Shown here: one piece after another, positions 1 to 8,308 of the stretch | How positions within the stretch are numbered: the stretch's first letter is position 1 | How the letters are laid out: each line of letters opens with the position of its first letter | Origin: Helicobacteraceae bacterium | GTDB taxonomy: Bacteria > Campylobacterota > Campylobacteria > Campylobacterales > Sulfurimonadaceae | Assembly: GCA_024635885.1 (NCBI GenBank) | Contig: JAGXIA010000089.1 | Location: forward strand, 1 to 14,016 | Length of the DNA: 14,016 bases | Direction of reading: 5' to 3' | Position numbers and translations under genes: made by a program | Notes under the pieces: generated by a model | Told to the model about the DNA's origin: nothing | Databases searched by the model: none | Seen by the model: only the letters and a program-made list of their open reading frames with translations

Positions 1-563
1 TAACGAGGTAATGGAACCATATCATCACCGTGACCACCCATAACAGATGCACGAATTTGTCCACCACCATAGCCAAGTTTTTCTTGAATAAATGCAGCCA
101 TTCTTGAGCTATCCAATACACCAGCCATACCAAGAACACGGCTTCTGTCAAATCCGCTTTCTTTAAGTGCTACATAAGTCATAGCATCTAATGGATTAGA
201 AACCATAATTATTATTGCATCTGGAGAATATTTTGCAATGCCCTGAACAACTTCTTTTGTTATTTTTGCATTAATCATCAGTAAGTCATCACGACTCATA
301 CCGGGAAGTCTTGGACTGCCGGCAGTTACAACTACTACATCACAATTAACTAAATCTTCCATAGTCTCTGCAACTTTTACAACAGTATGACTTCTAACAG
401 CTGAAGCAGCTTGAGACATATCTAAGGCCTTACCTTTTGCAACATCTATTTTATTGTCACGAAGAATAATCTCATGGCACGAACCAAGCATCGCTAATGA
501 ATAAGCTACAGTTGCCCCAACATTACCAGCACCCACTATTCCTACTCTTTTACCGTGTTTCAT
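1..563 (-). CDS. mdh: malate dehydrogenase, N-terminal 187 residues (cut by window edge)
   Basis: This enzyme interconverts malate and oxaloacetate with NAD in the cytoplasm, as part of the TCA cycle or, in autotrophic relatives, the reductive TCA cycle. The frame is open from the ATG at 563 to the window edge, giving 187 of roughly 320 residues. Visible features are the Rossmann motif GAGNVG at residues 11-16 and an Asp at 36 ending the second strand, which favours NAD over NADP. The substrate loop PRLPGMSR spans 84-91; its Arg85 lies where malate dehydrogenases have Arg and lactate dehydrogenases have Gln. Asp151/Arg154 and the catalytic His178 in GGHGD follow. The protein belongs to the LDH-like MDH class. 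The start is supported by AAGGAG seven bases upstream. It lies 200 bases downstream of icd on the same strand, with its own candidate promoter between them. A lactate dehydrogenase is unlikely because of Arg85. Confidence 0.95.
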   Translation of the reverse strand, partial: MKHGKRVGIVGAGNVGATVAYSLAMLGSCHEIILRDNKIDVAKGKALDMSQAASAVRSHTVVKVAETMEDLVNCDVVVVTAGSPRLPGMSRDDLLMINAKITKEVVQGIAKYSPDAIIIMVSNPLDAMTYVALKESGFDRSRVLGMAGVLDSSRMAAFIQEKLGYGGGQIRASVMGGHGDDMVPLPR

Positions 564-585
564 ATATACTCCTTGAAATTAAAAG

Positions 586-591
586 ATTATG
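586..591 (-). promoter_or_regulatory. candidate -10 element for mdh
   Basis: On the minus strand CATAAT lies about 22 bases upstream of the mdh ATG, which would give a leader of about 15 bases that just contains the AAGGAG ribosome binding site. There is no clear -35 box, which is usual for sigma-70 promoters of this phylum. The assignment rests on one hexamer in an AT-rich stretch. Confidence 0.35.
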
Positions 592-605
592 ACACTAAAT
601 AATAC

Positions 606-641
606 ACTTAAACAGTACGTGCTAACATATGCTGTTTAAGT
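606..641. repeat. 10-bp inverted repeat upstream of mdh
   Basis: ACTTAAACAG at 606-615 is matched exactly by its reverse complement CTGTTTAAGT at 632-641, with a 16-base centre. It lies 43-78 bases upstream of the mdh ATG, just upstream of the candidate -10 element, where an operator or activator site would lie. No T-run follows it in the minus direction, so it does not look like a terminator. Which protein, if any, binds it cannot be told. Confidence 0.5.
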
Positions 642-701
642 ATATTAAAGTACCACAAAAGACTTTCGCCTTTTCTATAAAACTAAATATTGTAGTTTCA
701 T

Positions 702-749
702 AAAAAAAGGAATCTTATTATTACGCCTTCAAAAGAAGGACATAATAAT
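702..749 (-). terminator. candidate intrinsic terminator downstream of icd
   Basis: Read on the minus strand, a hairpin follows the icd stop codon. Its core is CCTTC(AAAA)GAAGG at 726-739, extended after a short mismatch by ATTATTA (717-723) pairing with TAATAAT (743-749). Seven Ts follow (702-708), but only after a seven-base spacer, so termination may be inefficient. It would separate the icd transcript from mdh, which has its own candidate promoter further on. Confidence 0.45.
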
Positions 750-763
750 CTAAATAATGTTAA

Positions 764-2938
764 CTATATAGAACCAATAATTTTATTTAAAGTTGCAGAC
801 GGTCTCATCGCAGCTTCAGCTTTTCCATCATTTGGGTGATAGTAACCACCAATGTCTTGAGCTTTACCTTCAACAGAAAGTAACTCAGAGATAATTTTAT
901 CTTCATTTTCAGTTAAAGCTTTTGCTACTGGAGCAAATTTAGCAGCTAACTCAGCGTTGTCACCCGTGCTAAGTGCTTTAGCCCAGTACTGAGCCACGAA
1001 GAAGTGAGAAGCTTTGTTGTCTGGCTCGCCACATTTACGTGAAGGCTCTTTAGAATTATCTAAGTAAGCATCATTTGCAATATCTAAAGCAGCAGTTAAA
1101 GCAGCAAGCTTTGAATCATTATTTTTTTGACCGATAAATCTTAAAGACTCAGCAAGTGCTAAGAACTCGCCTAAAGAATCCCAACGTAAGTGACCCTCTT
1201 TAAGGAATTGTTCAACATGCTTAGGAGCAGATCCACCAGCACCAGTCTCATAAAGACCTCCACCCGCTAATAAAGGAACGATTGATAGCATTTTTGCAGA
1301 TGTCCCAAGCTCTAAAATTGGGTACATATCAGTTAAATGATCACGAAGAACGTTACCAGTTACGGCGATAGTATTTTTACCCTCTCTAACACGAGTATTT
1401 GTGAAACGTGTAGCAGCAGTAACATCCATAAACTGGATATCTAAACCTTCAGTGTCTAAATCAGCTAGGTAAGTTTTTGCTTTTTTGATCATCTCTGCAT
1501 CGTGAGCTCTGTTTTCATCTAACCAGAAGATAACAGGTACTTTCTCAATTTGACCACGCTCAACTGCTAAACGTACCCAGTCTTTGATTGGGATGTCTTT
1601 AGCACGAGACATTCTCCAGATATCACCAGCTTCACAATCAAATGCCATAAGTTCTGTACCATCTTCAGCAGTTACAGTAACTTTGCCAGCCTCTGCTAAT
1701 TCAAATGTAGTTGGGTGAGAACCATACTCTTCAGCTTTTTGAGCCATAAGACCAACATTAGCCATTGAGCCCATTGTAGTTACATCATATTGACCGTTTT
1801 TAACACAGTCAGCTACCATCTCTGCATGAAACATTGCATAAGTACTATCAGGAATAACAGCTACACACTCAACTGCATCACCCTTTCTATTCCACTGCTT
1901 ACCACCTTCACGTACAACTACAGGCATTGAAGCATCAATAATTACATCATTAGAAGCGTTAAAGTTAGTTGTACCTTTATCAGAATCAACCATTGCAATC
2001 TCTGGGTTATCAGAATTAATTACCTCTTGAAATGCAGCTAAAATTTCTGCTTCTTTAGGATTACCAGCAATTTTTTTCTCTAAGTCTGACATACCCTGGC
2101 TTGGATTTACATTTAGTTCTGCAAACGTATCTGCGTATTTTGTAAATACCTCTTGAAAGAATACTGTAAATGCGTGACCGAACATAATAGGGTCAGAAAT
2201 TTTCATCATAGTAGCTTTAAGGTGAATAGACCATAAAACACCATTCTTTTTAGCATCATCAATAGTTTTTTGAATGAAAGATTTCAATGCTTTAACAGAC
2301 ATAAATGTACCATCAATTACTTCTTTATCCATTGCATCAATAGTAGCTAATTCTTTACCATTAAGAGCAATTGTAACTTTTTGAGCTTTTGTCATAGTAA
2401 CTGATTTCTCATTACCGTAAAAGTCGCCATTCCCTTCCATATGTGCAACATAAGCTTTTGAGTTTTCAGCAAATGCCTTTAATCTATGAGGATTTTTTTG
2501 TGCAAACTTTTTAACTGCAAGTGCAGCACGTCTATCTGAATTACCTTCACGTAAAACTGGATTAACAGCAGAACCTAAACAAGTATTGTATTTAGCTCTT
2601 ATTGCTTTTTCTTCATCATTTGCAGGATTCTCAGGAAAATTAGGAATATCATAACCTTGACCCTGAAGCTCTGCAATACATTCTTTAAGTTGACCAACAG
2701 AAGCTGATATGTTTGGAAGCTTAATGATGTTTCCATCTGGTTGTAAAACAACTTCACCTAACTTTGACAGTTCATCTTCAGCTAAACTCATTGCAGCAAG
2801 AACTCTACCTGCTAGTGAAATGTCACTTGTAACAACTTCAACACCGGCAGCTTTAGTAAAAGCATTAACGATTGGTAATAACGAATAAGTTGCTAAAGCT
2901 GGTGCTTCATCAATCTTTGACCAAATAATTTTTGACAT
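764..2938 (-). CDS. icd: isocitrate dehydrogenase, NADP-dependent, monomeric type
   Basis: This cytoplasmic enzyme interconverts isocitrate and 2-oxoglutarate plus CO2 with NADP; in rTCA-cycle organisms it runs as a carboxylase. At 724 residues it has the length of the monomeric IDH family (about 740), unlike the 45-kDa dimeric enzymes. Conserved blocks in order are EGNSDRR (131-137), the substrate loop around Lys246, Asp331/Asp335 in NDVIIDASMP, Asp533 and Asp537 in LRDHLTD, and ETGAGGSAPKH (564-574). Matched by constant offset to the Azotobacter vinelandii enzyme from memory, Asp533/Asp537 are the metal ligands, and His574, Arg585 and Arg634 correspond to the NADP 2'-phosphate contacts His589, Arg600 and Arg649. 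NADP specificity is therefore expected. The ATG at 2938 is preceded by GAGG at a suitable distance. The gene is followed by a possible terminator and then mdh, an order I recall also from C. jejuni. Confidence 0.97.
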   Translation of the reverse strand: MSKIIWSKIDEAPALATYSLLPIVNAFTKAAGVEVVTSDISLAGRVLAAMSLAEDELSKLGEVVLQPDGNIIKLPNISASVGQLKECIAELQGQGYDIPNFPENPANDEEKAIRAKYNTCLGSAVNPVLREGNSDRRAALAVKKFAQKNPHRLKAFAENSKAYVAHMEGNGDFYGNEKSVTMTKAQKVTIALNGKELATIDAMDKEVIDGTFMSVKALKSFIQKTIDDAKKNGVLWSIHLKATMMKISDPIMFGHAFTVFFQEVFTKYADTFAELNVNPSQGMSDLEKKIAGNPKEAEILAAFQEVINSDNPEIAMVDSDKGTTNFNASNDVIIDASMPVVVREGGKQWNRKGDAVECVAVIPDSTYAMFHAEMVADCVKNGQYDVTTMGSMANVGLMAQKAEEYGSHPTTFELAEAGKVTVTAEDGTELMAFDCEAGDIWRMSRAKDIPIKDWVRLAVERGQIEKVPVIFWLDENRAHDAEMIKKAKTYLADLDTEGLDIQFMDVTAATRFTNTRVREGKNTIAVTGNVLRDHLTDMYPILELGTSAKMLSIVPLLAGGGLYETGAGGSAPKHVEQFLKEGHLRWDSLGEFLALAESLRFIGQKNNDSKLAALTAALDIANDAYLDNSKEPSRKCGEPDNKASHFFVAQYWAKALSTGDNAELAAKFAPVAKALTENEDKIISELLSVEGKAQDIGGYYHPNDGKAEAAMRPSATLNKIIGSI

Positions 2939-2959
2939 TTTGTATCCTCAACTTGATAT

Positions 2960-2994
2960 TTTATATTCAATGATAAATAGAACTTCATGAATAT
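2960..2994 (-). promoter_or_regulatory. candidate icd promoter with imperfect inverted repeat
   Basis: On the minus strand TATAAA (2960-2965) lies about 22 bases before the icd ATG and would give a leader of about 15 bases holding the GAGG ribosome binding site. An imperfect inverted repeat overlaps it: ATATTCAATGA at 2963-2973 pairs with TCATGAATAT at 2985-2994 with one bulged base. A repeat lying across a -10 region could be an operator. The background is very AT-rich, so chance matches are likely. Confidence 0.3.
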
Positions 2995-3074
2995 TTACAA
3001 GTTTAATAATAACATTAATGATATGTAATATTTGTCAGGCTGATATGAATCTTTAGTTATATGTATATTTTGTT

Positions 3075-4019
3075 TCATTTCGTAGCACGTCTTATATTGC
3101 GTAAATGTGTAGTATAGTTACACGAAAAATCGTGATTACCATTTTTTGATTTCATAAAATATAGATATTCAGTCTTAGCTGGAAAAATAGCTGCTCTAAT
3201 TGCTTCAAAACTGACATTGCATACAGGAACTGATGGTACACCCCTGTATATGTAAGTATTAAAGATGCTTTTATCTTCCTTAATTCGTTTTGACGTCACC
3301 TTTACATGTGAATATTTCCCATAATTTAGTGTGCCATCCATTTGCAGTTTCATTCCTTTTTTAATCCTATTAAATATTACTGAACTAACAAGTGGCATTT
3401 CATTTATATTTGCTGATTCTTTTTGTATAACAGAAGCAATTGCTACATATTGAAACCATTTTTTCTCATTATAGTTACCAAAAATTTTAATTGATAAATT
3501 TTTCATTTGCAATAAGGACTTTGAAAGTAATATTCTTATCAGTTCTTTTTCTGTAATACCGATTGGAAGCCTGTATGTGTTTGGAACAAATGCACCCTCT
3601 TGTCTCTTGGTTTGTGATTCATATTCATGCTGTAATATATTCCTATCTAAGTTTAGGTTACGAGACAATTCATTTAAAAATATATATGTTGTTTCTCCAG
3701 GTATCAATGTTACATTTTGTAAAGCTGCTTTTGCTGTTGTTAATTTATATAAAAAATCAGCTCTGGTAGTTTTAGTAGTTCCTACATTAATCCATCCGCT
3801 TTGTGGTGAGCCAATTAACCTTAAAATAATGGAATCCAGTTTACCTACATTATAATTTTCATTACTCAATTGTGCTATAATCCTGTTTATAGAGCCTTCA
3901 GGAATATATAAAACTTTAGAGCTGACAATAGGCTGATTTAGGTAATACATGAACGATAAAATAATAATTAATACTATTTCAAAAATATACTTTATTATAC
4001 TTAGTTTCTTGTCATTCAT
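3075..4019 (-). CDS. mltG: endolytic murein transglycosylase MltG (YceG family)
   Basis: MltG cleaves nascent glycan strands at the inner membrane and is thought to set glycan length. The 314 residues have a short cytoplasmic N-terminus and one membrane segment (about 10-27), then a periplasmic YceG domain. Family motifs in order are IPGETTY (106-112), EGAFVPNTYRLP (141-152), SVIQKESANINE (196-207), VIFNRIKKGMKLQMDGTLNYG (within 214-234) and the terminal YLYFM...NHDFS block (285-299). Glu201 lies where E. coli has catalytic Glu218. The ATG at 4019 keeps the membrane segment intact, but its ribosome binding site is weak (a GAAAG-like stretch about 14 bases upstream). Its first 71 bases overlap, antisense, the start of the AsmA-like gene. 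Any promoter must lie inside that gene; TATAAA near 4036-4041 (-) is one candidate. Confidence 0.9.
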   Translation of the reverse strand: MNDKKLSIIKYIFEIVLIIILSFMYYLNQPIVSSKVLYIPEGSINRIIAQLSNENYNVGKLDSIILRLIGSPQSGWINVGTTKTTRADFLYKLTTAKAALQNVTLIPGETTYIFLNELSRNLNLDRNILQHEYESQTKRQEGAFVPNTYRLPIGITEKELIRILLSKSLLQMKNLSIKIFGNYNEKKWFQYVAIASVIQKESANINEMPLVSSVIFNRIKKGMKLQMDGTLNYGKYSHVKVTSKRIKEDKSIFNTYIYRGVPSVPVCNVSFEAIRAAIFPAKTEYLYFMKSKNGNHDFSCNYTTHLRNIRRATK

Positions 4020-7000
4020 ATTTTTGACACTTTCTTTTATATTTATTCTTTTACAAAATGGAATTTATATAGATAATATTTCAATTCCAAATATAGAAGT
4101 GAAGAAATTATACATAAAATGGAATGAAAAGATAGACCTATCAATTGAAGAAGCAAAAATAACTACAAATAAAAAAAATGCTCCTATAAATTATACAAAT
4201 ATACATAAAACATTTAAGCGGCTAGCTTTACTTGAAAACTGGTTCAAAAAAATAAGCATCAATAAAATTAGTATAGATGATATATCTGCCAATTTTGAGT
4301 ACAAATATGGAGAAAATGGTTTTTTAAATGTCTCATCTCCTAATTTTTCATTAAAAAGCTCACTTTTTTTTGAATCAAATTTATTAAATATTCATATTGA
4401 TGAATTTAAAGACTTAAAAAGAAAAATAGATATTCATGGAAATGTAATTTTAAATACTAAGATGCTCGAATTAACATCTATTATTTTTGTCAATATAAAC
4501 AATGATGCCTCATTTAAAGTCTTTGCTAATGCCAATAAAAAGAAGCTTCAATATACTCTTGAATCTTTAAAAAAAATAAGCAGTACAAAACATATTTTCC
4601 AAATATTAAATCTACCTAGTGAACTTAAGTACTGGACACAAGATGCAATACAAATGTCCAACCTGTCTATTAATTCAATTTATGGATGGCTTGACTATAA
4701 GCATTTAGATCAAGCATATAAAAATATTTATGTTAATGCTACTGCCAATGATTTCTTTTATTCTTACGACAAACAACTCGAACCAATTCAAACAGCAAGC
4801 ACAGAGTTAGAATTTAAAAACGGTATATTATTTATAAGACCTAAGCAAGCATATTCATATGACTTTTTTCTAGATAAAAGCTGGCTAAAAATAGATTTTA
4901 CTTTACCCCAAGAACTCTTAACGCTCCATCTTTTATTAAAAGGAATGGTGAATAAAGATTTACTGAAAATATTAAACAGATACAAAATCAAACTTCCATT
5001 CTTACAAAATACAGGAACAGTTGATACAAACTTGAAATTAGTTGTTAATCTGCGAACAATTGACGTCAGTGCAAAAGGCAACTTTTACACAAAAAAAGCA
5101 AATTTTGATTATCTTGGTTTAAATATAGATATATTTGATGCATATATTTCATTAGATGATAATGATATTGAGATAAATGATATGCTTGCAAAATATAAGA
5201 ATATTGCAATTGCTAAGGTAAATGTGATTTTTAACGCAAAAGAAAGTACAGGAAAAATAAAATTTAAAATAAAAGATTTTACACTTAAAGATGCTAATCT
5301 AAGACTAAACACAACAAAAGAGCCATTAAGGGTTGTCTATAATATTACGCCGACGCAAGACACTATAAACTTTGCCCAATCAGAATGGATTTTTAAAGAA
5401 CATTCAGTCAATGTTGATGAATTGAGTATTCCATTTAATTTAGACAAGCTTACAGCTAATATTCCCATAACATCAGTAAAGGTACCAAACTTATTATCTG
5501 CTCTTGTTTCAGGGAAAGTTTCACTAAGGCCTAATAAGCTGAATTTAGATGTAGATATATTAAATTACGCATATAATGGCATTGAGTTGTCTCAATCAAA
5601 TACTCCTCTAAAAATCACATATAATGGAAACATAAATATTATTTCAAAAGAAAATATAAGATTCAATGCTGATGATTTAGAATTTATTTTACACAAAACA
5701 TCAGTAAATATTATTGAGAATAACATAGATATAAAATATTCTTCTTTTGATATAAAAGACATTCTCAAAACAAAATTTAGTGGAAATTACAATTATAAAA
5801 ACAGTATAGGATTAATAAATATAAATAGTATTAACATTAAAGATAAATCAATAGGCGATATTTTTTCTGATCAAGATACTCTAAGTCTATCGATTGAAGC
5901 TTTAGATAATAAATTATTACTTAAGCTCAAAGAGCTGGATGTCGACTATGTGCATGCAGATAAAACATGGAAATTAAAATTAAATTCACTTTCTAAAGTA
6001 TCACACTATTCAAAAGTTTTCAGAGACTACAATTTAACAGATGGCGATTTAACAATATTCAAAAAAACAGACAGTCCAAAAATAAATTTTTATTCTAAAA
6101 TGAAATATCCTTATCAAATACTTACCAAGAATAATACTCCGATTGAAGACTATAAAATAAAAGGCAATATTGATAAGAATAGTAAAAATATTTCATTAAA
6201 TATAAATAATTCAATCGATGTAAACATAAGTAGTGATATTAAAATTACTGCAAAGAAAGTTGGAATAAATATAAACGCTATACTAGATTTTTTAAATGCC
6301 AATAGTACCAATTCTGATAAAAATATAAATAAAAATATAAATTTGAATGCAACAGATTCCTATTTATATATTGGAAACAACAGACATGTAATATCAGATA
6401 ATATAAACTTGCAATACTTTGACAATATACTAAATGCACAGCTGACACATAAGAATGGGAGTGCAGGCTTCAAGCTTGAAAACAAAGAATTTTATCTATA
6501 TGGAGATAAGTTTAATGATGAGTTCATGGAAAATTTATTTGCTTTTTCTAAATTTAAAGGTGGAAATTTAAGTTTTTCAATGAGTGGTACAACAAAAGAG
6601 TATAACGGTATTTTTTATATTAAAAATACAATCATCATGGAGTATAAACTTCTAAATAATGTTTTAGCATTCGTAAATACCATCCCATCCTTAGTGACAT
6701 TTTCTTTGCCAAATTATGACAAAGACGGGTTAGCAGTTGAAAGTGCATATATTAACTTTCATTATAAGGATGATGTTTTAAATGTCAGTGATATTTATCT
6801 TGATTCCAAAGAAATAGATATATTAGGACGAGGTAATGCAAGCTTTAAACACGACACTGTGGATTTAAAACTAAATCTAAAAACAGATTTAGGAAGTAGT
6901 CTTTCCAAAGTACCTCTTGTTGGCTATATCTTATTGGACAAAGATTCTATTTCAACTTCACTAAGTGTTAAGGGAAAACTATCCAATCCTGAAGTAAGAA

Positions 7001-7101
7001 GTCTTATCGCTCAAGAGATTATAATTGCTCCACTGAACATAATAAAAAGAACTTTACTACTTCCTAGATACCTTCTTAGAAATGACAAGAAAAAAGAGTA
7101 A
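3949..7101 (+). CDS. large AsmA/YhdP-like envelope protein (DUF3971 type)
   Basis: This is a 1050-residue protein with one N-terminal membrane helix (about 13-36) and a very long, beta-rich, Asn/Ile/Lys-rich body that would lie in the periplasm. Residues about 225-300 (YWTQDAIQ..., GWLDY..., ATANDFFYSYDKQLEPIQ) resemble the DUF3971 region of YhdP. Residues about 355-450 repeat the strand pattern. Residues about 870-1035, with GGNLSFSMSG, NNVLAFVNTIPSL, DILGRGNASF and the DLGSSLSKVPLVGYIL segment, resemble the AsmA-like C-terminal domain. Family members (YhdP, TamB, YdbH) are thought to form grooves carrying phospholipid between inner and outer membrane; E. coli YhdP is about 1266 residues. 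The ATG at 3949 has AGG seven bases upstream and keeps the helix complete. TTG codons at 4009 and 4024 would cut into the helix and lack ribosome binding sites. The gene ends four bases from the convergent permease gene. The family call is by pattern, not alignment. Confidence 0.75.
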   Translation: MNDKIIINTISKIYFIILSFLSFIFLTLSFIFILLQNGIYIDNISIPNIEVKKLYIKWNEKIDLSIEEAKITTNKKNAPINYTNIHKTFKRLALLENWFKKISINKISIDDISANFEYKYGENGFLNVSSPNFSLKSSLFFESNLLNIHIDEFKDLKRKIDIHGNVILNTKMLELTSIIFVNINNDASFKVFANANKKKLQYTLESLKKISSTKHIFQILNLPSELKYWTQDAIQMSNLSINSIYGWLDYKHLDQAYKNIYVNATANDFFYSYDKQLEPIQTASTELEFKNGILFIRPKQAYSYDFFLDKSWLKIDFTLPQELLTLHLLLKGMVNKDLLKILNRYKIKLPFLQNTGTVDTNLKLVVNLRTIDVSAKGNFYTKKANFDYLGLNIDIFDAYISLDDNDIEINDMLAKYKNIAIAKVNVIFNAKESTGKIKFKIKDFTLKDANLRLNTTKEPLRVVYNITPTQDTINFAQSEWIFKEHSVNVDELSIPFNLDKLTANIPITSVKVPNLLSALVSGKVSLRPNKLNLDVDILNYAYNGIELSQSNTPLKITYNGNINIISKENIRFNADDLEFILHKTSVNIIENNIDIKYSSFDIKDILKTKFSGNYNYKNSIGLININSINIKDKSIGDIFSDQDTLSLSIEALDNKLLLKLKELDVDYVHADKTWKLKLNSLSKVSHYSKVFRDYNLTDGDLTIFKKTDSPKINFYSKMKYPYQILTKNNTPIEDYKIKGNIDKNSKNISLNINNSIDVNISSDIKITAKKVGININAILDFLNANSTNSDKNINKNINLNATDSYLYIGNNRHVISDNINLQYFDNILNAQLTHKNGSAGFKLENKEFYLYGDKFNDEFMENLFAFSKFKGGNLSFSMSGTTKEYNGIFYIKNTIIMEYKLLNNVLAFVNTIPSLVTFSLPNYDKDGLAVESAYINFHYKDDVLNVSDIYLDSKEIDILGRGNASFKHDTVDLKLNLKTDLGSSLSKVPLVGYILLDKDSISTSLSVKGKLSNPEVRSLIAQEIIIAPLNIIKRTLLLPRYLLRNDKKKE

Positions 7102-7118
7102 TAAACTACTCGTTTCTT
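7087..7118. terminator. candidate bidirectional terminator built from two convergent stop codons
   Basis: GAGTA (7096-7100) and TACTC (7107-7111) pair around a six-base loop, extended by A-rich and T-rich flanks with one mismatch and a small bulge. On the minus strand the stem runs straight into TTTTTTCTT, a good U-tract for ending the secA-permease transcript. On the plus strand GTTTCTT follows, a weaker tail for the AsmA-like gene. The hairpin includes both stop codons, TAA at 7099-7101 (+) and TAG at 7108-7106 (-). The stem is short and AT-rich. Confidence 0.45.
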
Positions 7119-8308
7119 AAAACTGTTAAAATATCAACTTCACTAGCTTTTTTAGCAGGATAATATGCTGAGGCGATTACAATAACAAATGCACCAAAAA
7201 CTATTAGCAGAAAATCTTTGATACTTAAATCTAATGGGAGTGTTGTTGTTGGATAAACATCTTTTGGCAGTGAAATAATATCAAAAGTACTTAATACCCA
7301 TAGTCCACTCATGCCAAAGACTATTCCTGATAATATTCCGCCAATACCGATAACTATACCTAAATATAAAAACACTTTTTTTATTTCAATGGGAGTTGCA
7401 CCAAGGGATAAGAGTAGTGCAATTTCGCTTCTTCTATTCATCACCGTCATTAAAAGTGAAGACACAATATTTATAGCCGCAATTAATATAATGAGCATCA
7501 GAACTATAAAAAGTGAAGCCTTCTCCAGTTCTAGGGCTGCAAAAAAATTCATATTATCTTCCCACCAACCTTTGATTGTGACATTCATAGGAAGCTCAGC
7601 TTTAATCTTCAATATGTCGGCATGTGGAACTGAAGAAAATATATGTATTCCATCGTATTGATTAGATGGCATATTTAAGATTGCTTGCAATGAAGACAAT
7701 GTTGTGTAGCTATATGCTTTGTCGTAGGCAGAGAGTCCAGAATCAAAAATACCTTTAACTTGAAAACGTTTTATTTTTGGCGTAATTGAAAGTCCACCAG
7801 GCTCTACATGAGTAAAAATATACATAAGTTTATCATCAGTATATAGGTTGAATTCATCTTTCAATGATTTTCCAATCAGTACATCAAATTTACCTATATC
7901 ACTTTTCTGTATAGCTTTGTTTACAACACTGTTGACCTTCCCTTCATCCTTCATGTTTACGCCAAAAATATAACCACCCTCAAGCTTTGTACCACTTCTT
8001 GACATAACGGCCGATTGAACATAAGGACTAAACGAAAGGGTTGGAAATTTGTTTTCTAAATCAATTAATAAATTTTCATTAACTGCCCCATAAAATTTTG
8101 GAATAATAGTTAATGGGTAATTCATAATAGTTAATTTTTTCTTGAATTCTTTGTCGAATCCATTCATAAGTGCCATGGCAATCAAGAGAACCATGACACC
8201 TAAAGATATCCCTAAAAATGCAAGTAATGCAGATAGAAATATAAATGGTTGCTCATTATCAAAGCGTAAAAAGCGTTTTACTAAGTATGGTACTATTGAG
8301 TTTTTCAA
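7106..8308 (-). CDS. LolC/LolE-type lipoprotein-releasing ABC permease
   Basis: This inner-membrane protein of 400 residues is probably the transmembrane part of the LolCDE complex, which lifts outer-membrane lipoproteins from the inner membrane and hands them to LolA. The layout is that of the LolC/E/FtsX/MacB class: a cytoplasmic N-terminus, membrane helix 1 (about 22-48), a large periplasmic domain (about 50-262), then helices at about 265-290, 313-338 and 365-385. Diagnostic stretches are MNRRSEIALLLSLGATP (290-306), where the permease contacts its ATPase, and YPAKKASEVDILTVLRNE at the C-terminus. The start is TTG at 8308, overlapping the secA stop as TTGA; the next Met would remove helix 1. 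SD support is weak, so coupled translation after secA is likely. No LolD ATPase gene lies in the window. An FtsX- or MacB-like role is less likely given secA and lolA alongside. Confidence 0.82.
   Translation of the reverse strand: MKNSIVPYLVKRFLRFDNEQPFIFLSALLAFLGISLGVMVLLIAMALMNGFDKEFKKKLTIMNYPLTIIPKFYGAVNENLLIDLENKFPTLSFSPYVQSAVMSRSGTKLEGGYIFGVNMKDEGKVNSVVNKAIQKSDIGKFDVLIGKSLKDEFNLYTDDKLMYIFTHVEPGGLSITPKIKRFQVKGIFDSGLSAYDKAYSYTTLSSLQAILNMPSNQYDGIHIFSSVPHADILKIKAELPMNVTIKGWWEDNMNFFAALELEKASLFIVLMLIILIAAINIVSSLLMTVMNRRSEIALLLSLGATPIEIKKVFLYLGIVIGIGGILSGIVFGMSGLWVLSTFDIISLPKDVYPTTTLPLDLSIKDFLLIVFGAFVIVIASAYYPAKKASEVDILTVLRNE
8305..8308 (-). other. TTGA stop/start overlap of secA and the permease gene
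   Basis: On the minus strand the four bases TTGA contain the TTG start of the permease gene and the TGA stop of secA. Such overlaps usually mean one transcript and translational coupling by terminating ribosomes. The best Shine-Dalgarno-like stretch, AAAAAAGGTG inside the secA end, is further away than ideal, which fits coupling. Confidence 0.75.

Noticed and set aside
3563..3855. Two overlapping plus-strand open frames opposite mltG
   Set aside because: They lie wholly inside mltG, which has clear family motifs, and they have no recognisable domain or ribosome binding site. They are antisense shadows.
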